A stretch of 64,000 nt of DNA from Plectrocnemia conspersa (GCA_009617715.1 VTFK01000117.1:1178001-1242000); one strand, 5' to 3'; numbered from the stretch's first letter, positions 1 through 10,700 are shown. A program made the numbers and translations. The notes: a model not told the origin generated them from the sequence alone.

Positions 1-1851
1 TCTTCTTACAAGCAGTTGTGGATTTTCGTATCTATTAGCAGAATCGTGTACTGAGGAATACAATTTTTTATATATTGCGATTATGACTTGGAAGGATCGT
101 TTTCGTACGTTCGTTCTTGTCGAGCTACTGATCAAGAGCGATATTTGCGGTAATAAGAATACATCTGGCATCGCGATAAAGCTGTCGAATTTATTCATAA
201 AGGATCTTAACATCGGAGCTTCCATTCCTGGAACGGATGAAAGTGGACCTTTATCTTGTTCTAGCAAGATAGTATAAATAGAGCCTAAATTCAAGTTGGC
301 CACTAAAGAACTCGCTTGTTCTGACGTTAGCGTATCCATTTGAGCGTCCGATTGCGCTTGCAGTCGTTCGTTATAATCGTTATTAAATTGACACAGCGAT
401 ACAGTGCATTGGATCTGATACATGCAGTTTAATAAATAAGCAGCCATGTCGGTCGAAGATAGATGGCATGCTGTTTCATTTATGGCTCTCAATAACGGAT
501 CTATGATTAGAGATACAGCTTTGATTAAATCGGATCGTTCTCTCTGTTCCGAAACAGGTGTGATCGATAGCAGTTCTCTCAAGAATTTCAATAGCTCGGT
601 TACGGTCATCGAAGGCGTTAAATCCGACGGAGGCGCTTTGACACCGTGGACTAAATCACCCTTGACTTTATTCTCAATCGCCGATAAGAAAACAGATTCA
701 CTCTGTCGTTGCAATTCGTTCAACGTTGAATATAAATATCCGCCTTTGATGTCTTCGTTCAATACCTTAGTATAAAATTTGAGAAGATTCGTTAACATGC
801 ATAGTAATAGTGGATCTTTATCTAGCGTTAGAATCAATTCGATTCTGACTTTCAACGGATGGCATAGTCCTTCAGTTATAATATTTGCGTGAATCGGATA
901 TGCGTCTTCTTTAGAATTGTACTCGTCACAAAATTTAAATAAAGAAGTCAAACCCTCTTTTTCAATCGGTAGAGATTGATGCACCCATGCTAGCATATCT
1001 CCGATATATCTTTTAGGATCATGAGCATAATACTCGATAGGTTTTCCTGCACCGGTGCCATCTTTGGTTAACGCGTCGATGAAGAATCTGACTAAATTAG
1101 ATTTTCTAGCAGAGCAATATTCGTCGACTACGTATTTAAATAGAACCGGACGACTCTGCAATGTATTCATCGCTTTAGGTATCAAAGAATTGTGATCGGT
1201 TGCGTCAAAATTGCGACTTCCGTTCTGCGTCCATTTATATAGACGTTCTATAGCAGCTTCTCTGTGTAAGCCAATTTTTTCCATTATATCCAAGGCTGCC
1301 GTTTCACAGCCTGAATGTATCAGCGTCTTACAATCGTTGTGAAGTTTATCGATTCTTTCTAAAACTCCAAAGAACTCGTGAGTGATGGGCGAATCTCTGG
1401 ATATACCGTGCAATATAGCATTTTCGGCTGGTGTCAATTGAAAATGCGATATGAAAGCGTTAGCCAATATGAGTTGCTTCTCAACTTTTTGCTTCTCATT
1501 TTGCAGCATCGCTATTTGGGATATCAAATGACTAGCTTTCGTCTTAGAATCTTGTAGTCTAGAAGCCATATTGTTAACTGAATTGTTCAATTGTACGACA
1601 TCATTATATACATAGTCCAAATGGTCTTTTAAGACTCTAAATGAATTCACAAAGCTCTCGTAAGTTTCTAGATTACGTTTTTCTAGTTGGTTTTTAAGGT
1701 TTCGTCTCACCAAAGAAGAATTTACAGTGCAAAATGTTGATAGCACTCGTAGAGCGTCCATTGTTTCCTTTTCGGTTTCGTGACGCATCTCCAAGATGTT
1801 TTTCACCTTAGCTTTGACATTTTCGGTTTTATTCTCGATTTCTACGCCCAT
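1..1851 (-). CDS. Cog6: Conserved oligomeric Golgi complex subunit 6 (partial, C-terminus off window)
   Basis: The protein is a subunit of lobe B of the COG tethering complex, which retrieves glycosylation enzymes by retrograde vesicle traffic at the Golgi. The frame is open for 617 codons from the ATG at 1851 to the left edge, with no intron. It matches the COG6 family throughout: an N-terminal coiled-coil half (ILEMRHETEKETMDALRVL near residue 20), then the helical part with RPVLFKYVVDEYCSARKS, YIGDMLAWVHQSLP, EGLCHPLKVRIE and LTSEQASSLVANLNL in family order. The last visible residues (VHDSANRYENPQLLVRR) align with the extreme C-terminus of animal COG6 proteins, about 655 residues in man, so probably only a dozen or so codons and the stop are missing. 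The start chosen is the first ATG of the frame I examined; it gives a shorter N-terminus than vertebrates have. Small plus-strand frames at 83-277 and 446-775 are shadows. Confidence 0.95.
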   Translation of the reverse strand, partial: MGVEIENKTENVKAKVKNILEMRHETEKETMDALRVLSTFCTVNSSLVRRNLKNQLEKRNLETYESFVNSFRVLKDHLDYVYNDVVQLNNSVNNMASRLQDSKTKASHLISQIAMLQNEKQKVEKQLILANAFISHFQLTPAENAILHGISRDSPITHEFFGVLERIDKLHNDCKTLIHSGCETAALDIMEKIGLHREAAIERLYKWTQNGSRNFDATDHNSLIPKAMNTLQSRPVLFKYVVDEYCSARKSNLVRFFIDALTKDGTGAGKPIEYYAHDPKRYIGDMLAWVHQSLPIEKEGLTSLFKFCDEYNSKEDAYPIHANIITEGLCHPLKVRIELILTLDKDPLLLCMLTNLLKFYTKVLNEDIKGGYLYSTLNELQRQSESVFLSAIENKVKGDLVHGVKAPPSDLTPSMTVTELLKFLRELLSITPVSEQRERSDLIKAVSLIIDPLLRAINETACHLSSTDMAAYLLNCMYQIQCTVSLCQFNNDYNERLQAQSDAQMDTLTSEQASSLVANLNLGSIYTILLEQDKGPLSSVPGMEAPMLRSFMNKFDSFIAMPDVFLLPQISLLISSSTRTNVRKRSFQVIIAIYKKLYSSVHDSANRYENPQLLVRR

Positions 1852-3978
1852 CTCGACGGAAAATATAATCCGGCTGAACTACAGGAATGACAGATTGTGA
1901 CGATGTCAAGTTTAAGTGCAGTGCTGCCAATGTAAAAATATTACTTTGTCCGATATTACCCCAATTACGTATATTTTAAATACATATTATTTTAGCTGTT
2001 CTTTTCGCCGAAAGGTGCTAACGTTAGTATTATTAATATGCGTATCACACTGAAAAGCGCACTTTTTCACGTGCGATTTCTCATATAAATTATACATAAT
2101 GTATTATTTTTTGTGGGTATTCTGTTAGATGACGATGGTCTTAATTTAGTTTGTATAAATCAATTAAATATAAAAATAACGTACATACCTTTCGTGCCGT
2201 ATATATTTGTTTTAATTTAAAAAGGCATTAAGTAGTATTTTGATTTAAAATTAATTTGTTAAATATGCTGAGATAAACACATACATGTAAATATTTATTG
2301 TTTTTTCTTTTAATTTGTTTATATCAATAAACACAAAGCCTTCAATTAAATGTGTAGTATTTTTATTTTGTCGTGTACAATTTATTTTTAGAATATATGT
2401 ATATTATTAAGGAAATAATAGAATTTGTAGGGGGGCTATTTATATGTATTTATTCTGGTTTAATATGGCCAAAACTTGGCGGCACTCTGGTAGCACTGGC
2501 GTAACACACATTTTCTTGGTGACCTGGCGGTTTTGTATGCCGATAAGTGTCTCGCACACCGTCCGCTCACTCTTGTAAATAAATATGTAATTATAAACCA
2601 TCAATAAAAATATTACTGCAGCGGCTTAATCTGTGTCTAATTGCCACCCGTCACTTCCCCGTCAAAGAGTGTATAAACAAATAGTGTAAGAATATTTTTT
2701 AATTTATTCAATTGCTTTTCTTTCACTTTGTGCCCTGTTAATTACTTATAAATACAAATACTTTCATGGGACATGCAAACTATAATAATGTATTTGGAAA
2801 GCTTGTCTATATTTGCTTCTCCATGAGACTCAGCTTTCTCCTTTCTAAATCTTTTAACAAAAAACACTGATGGAGTCGAATAATATAAACACTGGAATAG
2901 GCGATTATTGCAATACATTTATTCTGCATTACTAGTAGTACTTTCAATTGGCTATTTGTACTATTAGACCAGTGGCAAGGAATTATAAATACAAGGACAA
3001 TTTTAAATAAATAAAATATACCTGAATATTTAAAAGTAATTTATTTTATTAATGTTTCAAAATACAAAGTTAGTACAAAAATTGAATTACAAACATACTT
3101 AAAAATAAAAATAATGAATGAAAACTTATAAAAATATAAACTAGTTTACCTGGATAATTAAAAGTACAAAATATTTCCTTTCATTGGGTAAAAATATGAT
3201 AGTTAAACAAAACAACTTTTTTATTAAATTTCTTTAAAAAAAAATGTCCTAAATTTTGATTAAGCTTTATTTTTCGAACAGCACTTTTTAAGCTCTAGTG
3301 TTAGTATTTATAGGAAAAACCTTGGTTCAGCTTGATTTTTGAACCTTCTCCAGGTCGCCTCAGATTAGGGTTGCCAGAATATCTCTTTTAAATATAGCAT
3401 GCCATTTTGTCCTCAAATCTTGTTCTTATTTTGTATTCAAATATCCATTTTCTTTGAAGACCTATCCCCTTTAATTTTTAGTATCAATATTTAATTGTTT
3501 TAAAAAAGTTTTCTTTTCATACTTTTTAACTTCTGGCAATCCTAAGTCTGATACAAATTATTTTAATTGAGATTATTATTTTATTATTTGCTAAAAAGTT
3601 ATATATATATATATAATGATGTAAATATTCGGCATATTTTAGTTATACAAAATAAGATATAATTAAAATGTATATAAGGATTAACATTTTATGTATTTGA
3701 ATAATAATGAAATCTTACTACATTGAACCAATTTAAAAATGGCAAAGGTAAATTTCAAATGCATTCTAAATTCCAATATATGTATTTAATTTTAATGAGA
3801 GGGAGTATAATATTTTTACTACTTGAAAATACACATAATGAAAGCATACGTATGTAAAAAACTTAAAATTAAAAAAAACATTTAAAGAAATTCATGTAAA
3901 AAATGATTATGAATAATGAAATTGTAAATATAAAAAAAATATACTGGAAATAAAATAAAACATAAGCTAATCAGCAGT
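1852..3978. other. Cog6-mib1 intergenic region
   Basis: This is 2.1 kb between the Cog6 start and the mib1 stop; both genes read leftward. It should hold the Cog6 promoter and 5' UTR (next to 1852) and the mib1 3' UTR (next to 3978). The sequence is AT-rich with no coding frame. It contains a short retrotransposon 3'-end scrap (2095-2155), a GC-richer patch at 2455-2660 of unknown nature, and a short (TA)n run near 3600-3616. No clear TATA box or polyadenylation site could be assigned to either gene. Confidence 0.7.
2095..2155 (+). mobile_element. Scrap of Jockey-like retrotransposon 3' end
   Basis: The stretch TGTGGGTATTCTGTTAGATGACGATGGTCTTAATTTAG corresponds to the last bases of the element at 13265-14967 (loop, second hairpin arm, and GATGGTCTTAATTTA tail). 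Only the 3' end is left; the first hairpin arm is not recognisable. Target-site duplications were not found. It matters mainly as a fourth copy of the family in this window. Confidence 0.55.
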
Positions 3979-4119
3979 TCAATAGAGTAATATGCGCTTC
4001 TCGATTTGTTTCCTGCAAATCGGGCAGACAGTCATTCTGTCGCCGCACATCTGACACATTCCATGACCACACAAAAATATCATGTTCTTCAAGCGGTCAA
4101 GACACACTGGGCACATTGT
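3979..4119 (-). CDS. mib1: mib1 last exon: RING finger 3 and stop
   Basis: The acceptor is ...GTTTTTTTTAG before 4119. It has 46 codons and a TGA stop at 3981-3979. It encodes [20 protein letters not shown], then a complete C3HC4 RING (CPVC, LCGHG, C..C, CPIC) and the end [15 protein letters not shown] 3 is the catalytically essential RING of Mind bomb proteins and nothing in it is damaged. Confidence 0.96.
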   Translation of the reverse strand, partial: TMCPVCLDRLKNMIFLCGHGMCQMCGDRMTVCPICRKQIEKRILLY

Positions 4120-6417
4120 CTAAAAAAAACGAGTAGTTAGTAACGGGTGTGAAGAAAATCTTTATATTTTGTATACAATATAAGAGACTCACCTGATCCT
4201 TGATGTCTTGAAGTTGCTGCTGAAGTTTCTGAACGTCGCTAGTGGTCGTAGTTGGATTTGGCACAGACACATTTGTATCTCTAGATCCATTGTTCATCAT
4301 CGGCTGGCCTCCAGCTTGTCCTTGAAGAATCGCATTGTTTTGAGGAGCCGGCTGTCCTTTATTGACTTGGACTTGAGTGAGATTGCTCGGAGGAGCTTCA
4401 GTGTTCACTGAAATTATATTTAAAATGTACATACATAAATAAAAGAAACATATGACAGGAATTCAATTGTATCAGGTGTGTCATAGGGTAGTATATTATG
4501 ACTATATTGTTACTCTTAAATATTCAAGAGAAAACAAAAAGAATTAAAACTTTTATGAATAATATAATAATAATGATTCCCAAAAAGCATATTCTACAGG
4601 AAACTATAAATATTTTAACCAGTACGATAGACCAGTGGTATAAGTCGGTGACTTGGATTCGAATCCCACATATACCCTAGTGTTTTTCAATTTATATTAT
4701 TAGTGATTATTTTATAATTATAATACCGATCGACAATCACAGATCAGGTTTTTTTGATCTCATGTCATGTCATGTTGCAAAGGATCGCCGATGTCATGTT
4801 GCAATGGAAAATTTAATAATTAATTTAAAACGAGCAAAATTCTCTCACAACTTATCAATATATTTGAGTCTGTTGAATCGAAAAGTTTAATTTTTGTTGG
4901 AGCTAGCAATGTAAAACGGTAAAATGAGCTCTAAAGACGGCGAGAGCAGTGGTCACTGCAGTAATTAAAGAAAATTAACTGTTGTGAAAAACTAGTGATG
5001 TAGCCTTGTGACTATTCGGAAGACTTCTAATTAGGTAGGAGTCAGTTTCAGAAACATAAGATTCTGCATGACCACTTAGGAGTAAATAAAGTGCTGCGAT
5101 GGTTGGGATTATATCTGAAAGTTCATACAAGCGCAAGGCAACAATTTTTGGAATCCTAGATGTTACTTTTCTACTTCAAATATGAATTGAGAGTATTAAG
5201 AACTTCTCTTTAAATACACTTACCATTCAGATTACAGTTGTAATTATTATCAGATGCGGATGAAGTGGAAGCAATGGCCAAAGTGTTAGGCATTGGATTT
5301 ACAATAATCGGTTGTACTATTGGAGTACGACAGGAGACGCACTTCCGCATGAGAGGGGCGCAGGCAATGCAGGCGCAGACGTCTCCACAAGGTTTGAAAA
5401 CAACTGTAGCTGGTGCGTCTGAGCACACTAGACATTCACCAACCTGAAACATTAAGTACAATGTTTATTATAGTTGTATGTGATGTGGATTTTCATTTTA
5501 TTTCAGTAAATAACCTTGATTCTGTTGGTGACGGCTTCACGGCAGATGAGGCACTTTTTGACTCGTGGAGCGCAACCATTGCAGCAAGTGATATGACCAC
5601 ACGGTTGGAACAGAATGTCTCTCTTGACATCTGAGCACACGAGACATTCGTCCAATTGAGCTGAATTGGACGGATTAGACATGGCGTCTAATGCTGAGTC
5701 CCCGTCATTAGATGTACCACAAGCTGCAGCATCTTCAACGCTGATTGATCCAGGACCTCCCTTTTGATACGTCGTAAGAGTCTTGCATAGATTTGGATCA
5801 GGGCATAGATCCAACGGAGTTTGACCTATAAATTGATACAGATAAATAATTCAATGTTCATTATAATCATATATAGAATTCACTAGCACTAACCTTTCTT
5901 GTTCTTAATTGTAAGATCAGCACCGTGCGATGCTAGATAACATGCAATACCAGCCGAAGATCTCTTATCGGCGGCTTGAGCTCCCAAGCCCATCAATAAA
6001 CGCCCCACGTCTTGGACGTCTTGCAATTGTCTCAGTTGCGATAGAGTGTGATGTCTCAGAGCCTCATGAAGAGGGGTGTCTCCGTCTTTGTCGCAAATGT
6101 TTAGATTGGCACCTTCGCTCACGAGCAGCTGAAAGTTTACATTAGTATCATTATAAGATTAGATTTGATGTTACACATTAATAAATGGAAAACATACTCT
6201 AACGATGGACGTGTGCTGTCTTTCGACAGCTAAATGCAAAGCAGTTTGCAGATTGACGTTCTGCAAATCCATAATAGCCCCGCCGACTCTTACGAGTAGT
6301 TCGGCGACTTCTGCATGATTGTTGAGGGCAGCTAAATGCAATGCTGTGTAGCCGTCGTCTTTCTTCTCGTCGACAATCCAAGCTCTTGATACCTTGCTCA
6401 GCATAATTTTCATTGCG
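3979..6417 (-). CDS. mib1: Mind bomb 1 E3 ubiquitin ligase, C-terminal six exons (partial)
   Basis: Mind bomb 1 ubiquitinates the Notch ligands Delta and Serrate/Jagged in the signal-sending cell and so drives their endocytosis. Six exons on minus (6417-6198, 6128-5894, 5825-5515, 5443-5224, 4407-4193, 4119-3979) join in phase to give 446 residues and a TGA stop. In order they encode ankyrin repeats ([59 protein letters not shown]), then RING 1, RING 2, a Gln/Asn-rich linker and the C-terminal RING 3 ending RILLY. All introns are GT-AG. MIB1 is about 1,000 residues in animals, so the MIB/HERC2, ZZ and first ankyrin repeats are missing and must lie upstream of 6417; I found none of them up to 64000. 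The first base (6417) completes a split codon. Identity is certain; MIB2 is excluded by three RINGs and the RILLY ending. Confidence 0.96.
4193..4407 (-). CDS. mib1: mib1 exon: Gln/Asn-rich linker and coiled coil
   Basis: The acceptor is ...AATTTCAG before 4407 and the donor CAG|GTGAGT at 4193. It encodes a low-complexity linker ([20 protein letters not shown]...) and then the strongly conserved [15 protein letters not shown] segment that immediately precedes RING 3 in MIB1 proteins. The linker itself varies between insects and says little about function. Confidence 0.93.
4408..5223 (-). other. mib1 intron with SINE-like insert
   Basis: This is an 816-bp intron between the RING 2 and linker exons. 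It contains a tRNA-like repeat (4622-4790) and a short direct repeat of GATGTCATGTTGCAA near 4765-4805. No coding frame with support is present; the plus-strand frame at 4498-4680 is chance. Confidence 0.8.
4622..4790 (+). repeat. tRNA-like SINE copy A
   Basis: TAGACCAGTGG (4628-4638) resembles a tRNA A box, and GGATTCGAATCCC (4655-4667) is a near-perfect B box with T-arm. The spacing between them is too short for a working tRNA, so this is a tRNA-derived repeat. The downstream part (TTAGTGATTATT...CCGATCGACAATCAC...TTTTT) recurs at 23205-23250 and 37630-37675, which shows it is a dispersed family. Confidence 0.5.
5224..5443 (-). CDS. mib1: mib1 exon: RING finger 2 with Asp at the His position
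   Basis: The acceptor is ...ATGTTTCAG before 5443 and the donor AATG|GTAAGT at 5224. It encodes [20 protein letters not shown], then [18 protein letters not shown] and a linker rich in Ser, Asn and Pro. The histidine that normally follows PCG in MIB RING 2 is GAC (Asp) here, one base from CAC. The other cysteines are kept. Confidence 0.93.
5515..5825 (-). CDS. mib1: mib1 exon: RING finger 1
   Basis: The acceptor is ...ATTTATAG before 5825. The donor is AAG|GTTATT at 5515, a weak but usable site. It encodes [16 protein letters not shown] after the last ankyrin repeat, a less conserved linker, and an intact C3HC4 RING (CLVCSD...PCGHITCC...C...CLIC, ending REAVTNRIK). All eight zinc-binding residues of this RING are present. 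Confidence 0.94.
5894..6128 (-). CDS. mib1: mib1 exon: last ankyrin repeats
   Basis: The acceptor is ...AAACTTTCAG before 6128 and the donor AAAG|GTTAGT at 5894. It encodes [20 protein letters not shown], then the highly conserved [20 protein letters not shown] stretch and a final repeat with [11 protein letters not shown]. It ends one base into the glycine codon completed by the next exon. Compared with vertebrate MIB1 it lacks the short insert between DVG and LLMGLG. Confidence 0.94.
6198..6417 (-). CDS. mib1: mib1 exon: ankyrin repeats
   Basis: This is the most 5' mib1 exon in the window. The acceptor is ...TTCTCATTTCAG before 6417 and the donor is AGA|GTATGT at 6198. It encodes [20 protein letters not shown] and then two ankyrin repeats with the canonical TALHLAA and TALHLAV cores. 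It has one leading base of a split codon plus 73 codons. The preceding exon should end inside the family stretch around residue 560 and is not visible nearby. Confidence 0.95.
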
Positions 6418-6916
6418 CTGAAATGAGAATTTTTATTTGTTAATATTTATTTATGAATTAATAAAATATTCCTCAATGTTCTCACAAAAATATTATTGGT
6501 TTAAGTGACTCTTTAAAGAATCGAATTAGTTTATATACATAGACATTTATCAATACTGAGAATAAGCAAATTGAGCATTTTCTTAAGATTTTAACAATCA
6601 TTAGAATTGGCGATTACTTAGAATCTTCTATCAGGTTTGGAGCAATATCTAAAGGATATGGGATGAGAGAAGAGTTCCCAAGAAAATCCATTGATTTTTT
6701 CTTCGTAAGGGAATTGTTTTTTGCGCTCTCCTTTTGGTTAAAATTCGGTTTAGATATGCTTCCTTCAATCGATGCTCACTTATTGTAAGTCGTAATATTG
6801 TTATAAAAAGTTTTAATATTAAAACTGCGAAGGTACGATTTAAGACTGCGAAGGTACGATTTTAGTGGTTTTGACGTGGATTTTTGACTTCTGAGAAAAA
6901 ATAATTGTTTTTTTCA

Positions 6917-6962
6917 GCTCCACCACGAATCATCTTGATAGGTTAAAGAATCATGGTGGAGC
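6917..6962. repeat. Hairpin, 9-bp perfect stem
   Basis: GCTCCACCA (6917-6925) pairs with TGGTGGAGC (6954-6962) across a 28-base loop that also contains GAATCAT twice. It is the only strongly GC-bearing inverted repeat in this part of the intron. No role is evident. Confidence 0.6.
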
Positions 6963-8003
6963 AGAAAAATTGACCTCCTCTCATTTCCCCGACCGTAGTT
7001 AAGCCAGAATACCCTTTCAATTCCGACTTACTAAGTGTTCTAAAGACTTTTGCTTAACAAGTTGGTGCTTAGATAGATAATATGGATTCCTAGTATGATG
7101 AAGTATCTCAAATTATCACAATGGATACAAAGACAATTCGAAAGAACGATTATGGATATTTATTGTAAATATACTTTATTCACCGAGTTCCTGTATAAAT
7201 ATTTATGAAATCATATCAGGCATTACAAATTACCCTTATTTATTTTCCCATTTTAATTTTTGTCTTAGTTTATGTGCTATGTTCATTCAAATCTCACAGA
7301 CACACTGTTAAATTCACCAAGTAATCTAACTCTGAAATGGAATATATGCAGAGATCCTTTGCATTTTATAATTTTACGGTTGGAAATTTGTATGTTCATT
7401 TGGATACTATTTTATTTGTTGGTTTTATGTATTGTTTTACTATTTAAGCTGTTTGACCCATGCACACATATTTAATAAATAAATAAATAAATAAGTTATA
7501 AGTTATAGGCATCGTTTAAAAGTGTCTAATGTTCCAAATCGGAATCCCAAGGTGACCCTTGTGCCAAAACACCTCTGCAAATTTTAGAAATAAACATTTC
7601 CGTCTCGTAAGTTAGTTGAGTGGTATCTTTTTCATTTGCCATAATGGCACTTCTATTAAAATTGGAGAAGATCTCTAAGTTCTAAAATATGCACATAAAA
7701 AGAAGACACATGTCAAGCGGTGAGTCATCATCGCTTATGAGTAGACGATGACGATATCTCACTACTTTGTCTGATTCTAGTGATTGAAGAATATACGCTC
7801 AATCAATAAAAACGTTTTTAAATGATTTCCAAACAATGGTTGAATATACATTTATATCAAATTCTTTCTATTGTAAAGTAGAAAAATATAGTTATTTGTT
7901 GATATCGTCGGTTAGAAAAATACTGTTACAATACAAAATTATTAGATTTTCAAAGAAGCACTGGTAAACATTTTAAGCTATTGTTGTGTGTTGAAGGTTT
8001 TGA

Positions 8004-8015
8004 GGGGGGGGGGGG
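8004..8015 (+). repeat. G12 homopolymer
   Basis: Twelve consecutive G in AT-rich DNA (TGA followed by G12 and TCTGAAATC). It could fold as an intermolecular G-quadruplex or be a length-uncertain assembly position. Confidence 0.8.
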
Positions 8016-9501
8016 TCTGAAATCTTCGATTTTAAAACTCAGCGACTTTTTTGTAGAATGTGGGGATAAACGATTGACAACCACTGTTTTCAAATATCAT
8101 AATATAATTATCTTGAAACGAGCAGAAAATATATTTTCTCATATAAAATTTATCTTTCAAAACATACGTAAATAAGTCTCGCGGAAACAAGGGATATACA
8201 AATAAATGTTTTATTGTATATAATTAAATAAATGTAAATTGAACCGAGATTCCCACACCAAAAATGGAAATAAAAATATATTTTTAATTATTTTACTATA
8301 AAATTTAGGATCAAAAAGTTTTCACTTTGCCAAAATTGTGAGAGCACTATAAAATTTGGAATTAAAATCTATTTGGGTACTAATATTGTGAAAAAGGGGC
8401 GAAATTTCATAACAATATTGACAAAAGTCAACTATTATAAATAAGGGTACAGATTTATTGTAGAAAAAATACGCAACACAAAAATTTCTCAAGCGCGAGC
8501 TACACTCAATTTATACCCAGACGACTATGAAGACCTACGACTCGGTTGGTCGACGAGAAAATAATCTTCTCATCGACAGACCTCGAGAGTCAGCTGATTG
8601 GAAGTTTTACAACACTGCTACGTGGACAGCTGACATATGTATTGGTATCTCAACACCATGCACAGATAAGGACACTATTATATATATTTCTCTGTATTTT
8701 AATCTATGTTATTAAATGTAGTATTCATTGTTTAAAATGTAAGTAAATGATTATTTTAGTGTTAGGTTTATCAATACTTAACTATACTTTGATGAGGATG
8801 TAGCGTATTGAGAATTTATTCGAGCAAATGTGAATATTGTGTTTGTTTGTGTATAATTAGTTTGGAAACTAAATATGGTTTCAACCACGCGATATTCTTG
8901 AGATCGAAATGCGAAACAGGGAAGTCGATTCATAAATGTATTGAACACATGGCGTGGTTTGATGTAATGTATTTTTGAAACGTCGATAAATTGATTTTTA
9001 TTGCATTGCTTGTAATGTAAAATACATGTTTATAAGTACACTTGCAACATAAATGTTGGTGTTTCTATGTGTGTAAAGCATATTTTTGAATTTAAAAGCA
9101 TTTTAATTGAAATAGTACTTATCGACTAAAAAATTTCAAAAAATTAAAAACAAGGGTTCAGACTTCATGTCTGATTTTGTTATAAATTATGGCGAAAAAG
9201 TCTTCTTGAACCTATATATTTAATTTGTAATCTATTAAAAAATGTTAAGAATGAACAAAAGTGACTCTGATTAACAAAAAAGAAGATAAGACAATTTTAA
9301 ATAAACACAAACAAATAGATTTTTGCACATGTTAAATTAGTTTGAAAATATTTAATAACCCTCGTTACGACTAGAAGTAAGGGGTGCATAAAGAACACGC
9401 AAGGATTCTCCGGTGTATTGACAAAATATTTCTTTGTTGCGAAAAGGTCACGGGAAACAATATATGACCGGAAGACAAAAAGCACCGTAAAGTCTCAATA
9501 T

Positions 9502-10021
9502 TACCGCTGCACAATTCGACCTGAATACCGTTGCACAATTAGAACGGAGATATCTGTAAAGTAAATGTCACTTTCTAAAGGCGTATACATATTTCGTTGT
9601 TCTAAGAAGCGAGTGCAACGATTGGCTGGATGATCGTTGAATGATTGTGATTGGTCAGCAAGCTTTGCAGCCTTGAATATATAAGGCTGGTTTCCAACGA
9701 AGACCAGGCAGATACCGGCAGACACTCGAAGGAGCAGATTTGGCCCGCCTGCGGACAACATACGGTCATGGACGCTCACATCCTAAGAGTGACTCCACCA
9801 TACGAGCACCGCAGCAGAAAGGGATCAACCTCCACTATACTGTTGCTGCCACACCAATCAGAACTCTAGACATTATCCCTGCGCCAGTTTCTCCACCACC
9901 GCTCGGATAATAACGATCTCATCCATCATAATCGTCTCATTATGTAATATTAACTAATAAATTATTACCAGTTTCCACCTACGTCTTACTGACTACGAAG
10001 TCACACTCCAAAGAGTGTGAC
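9502..10021 (+). mobile_element. Possible solo LTR
   Basis: The order of signals resembles a retroviral-type LTR: a 24-bp tandem duplication (TACCGCTGCACAATTCGACCTGAA and a partial second copy, 9502-9545), a TATA box TATATAAGG at 9678-9686, a GC-richer transcribed part, a polyadenylation signal AATAAA at 9956-9961, and a perfect hairpin (GTCACACTC / GAGTGTGAC) at 10000-10021. Ends, a primer-binding site and target duplication could not be set, and no gag or pol lies next to it. It could equally be a promoter-bearing non-repetitive sequence. Confidence 0.3.
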
Positions 10022-10037
10022 ATCGCAGCCAGTGAAA

Positions 10038-10178
10038 AATATTTTTGGGATAGATTCAAGACATATTTTTTAGATTTTATCTGAGGGATAAAACGAGAAT
10101 TTATGGTTTAAAATCAGGGATGTCATTTCAGCTTTTTCCAGAAGGGGTGGAAAGGTTGGCTAGTCAGTGGTCGTTTTT
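10038..10178. repeat. Unnamed dispersed repeat R1, copy 1
   Basis: The stretch from ATATTTTTGGGATAGATTCA to TAGTCAGTGGTCGTTT is a diverged copy of 17447-17598. Shared blocks include GGGATAGATTC, TTAGATTTTAT, ATTTATGGTTTA, GTCATTTCAGC and CAGTCAGTGGT in the same order. It is non-coding. The other copy lies just before a pogo transposase remnant, so the family may be part of that element. Confidence 0.7.
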
Positions 10179-10439
10179 TAAAAATTTCGATTTTAATAAG
10201 ATTTATAGTATTTCATTAAGTGACATGCATTTTTCTCGCCAAATTCAAAGCCCCCTCTACACACAAGGTCATAGTCAGGGCGTCAGCGCTTGAGAAAGCT
10301 TCCCCATTGCCATATAAAAAAAATAGGAAAATTGAATTCAAAACATGATAATTTGATTCACTTATTGAAAAATCTTTTTTTCTTAAGATGAGTATTTTTT
10401 TAAAAGCTCGTATTTTTTATTTCTTTAATTCTAAATCAC

Positions 10440-10700
10440 ACAAATACAAAGGTGACGCCGCGGCCATCGATTCAGCGCCACTGCCCTCAATTGAAACGAG
10501 CGTAACATTGTTTAATTGCAATAACGCGAGCCGGAGTACGCGTCACTCGCTTTACGTCGCCTCGTCTCGCTTTGCGCAGTCTGGCCTCTGCCATAGCGCC
10601 GTATCGAAATACGCACACGCACGCGCCGGTGAGTACGAATTTAGAAATTTTCCATACGCGGCCGGACCGCTAGTTGAGCCTTCGTATTTTTAGGCGGTGC
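10440..10700. other. CpG-rich island with splice-donor-like end
   Basis: GC-rich, CpG-rich non-repetitive block (GACGCCGCGGCC, ACGCGTCACTCG, CACGCGCCG) inside AT-rich DNA. CCG|GTGAGTACG near 10629 is an excellent plus-strand splice donor. No protein family is recognisable in any frame. It could be an untranslated first exon or promoter of a plus-strand gene, or a conserved enhancer of mib1. Confidence 0.35.

Larger units (their letters stand above)
6418..9500. other. Non-coding, start of the large mib1 intron
   Basis: AT-rich sequence with no recognisable coding exon on either strand. Visible structure: an 18-bp unit repeated at 6824-6841 and 6845-6862, a 9-bp perfect hairpin at 6917-6962, an (AATA)n run near 7474-7492, and a G12 tract at 8004-8015. 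A frame at 8527-8715 has no family resemblance and is not called. Confidence 0.6.

Noticed and set aside
83..775. Plus-strand frames of 64 and 109 codons at the left edge
   Set aside because: They lie antisense inside the Cog6 exon, which is open and family-matched over its whole visible length.
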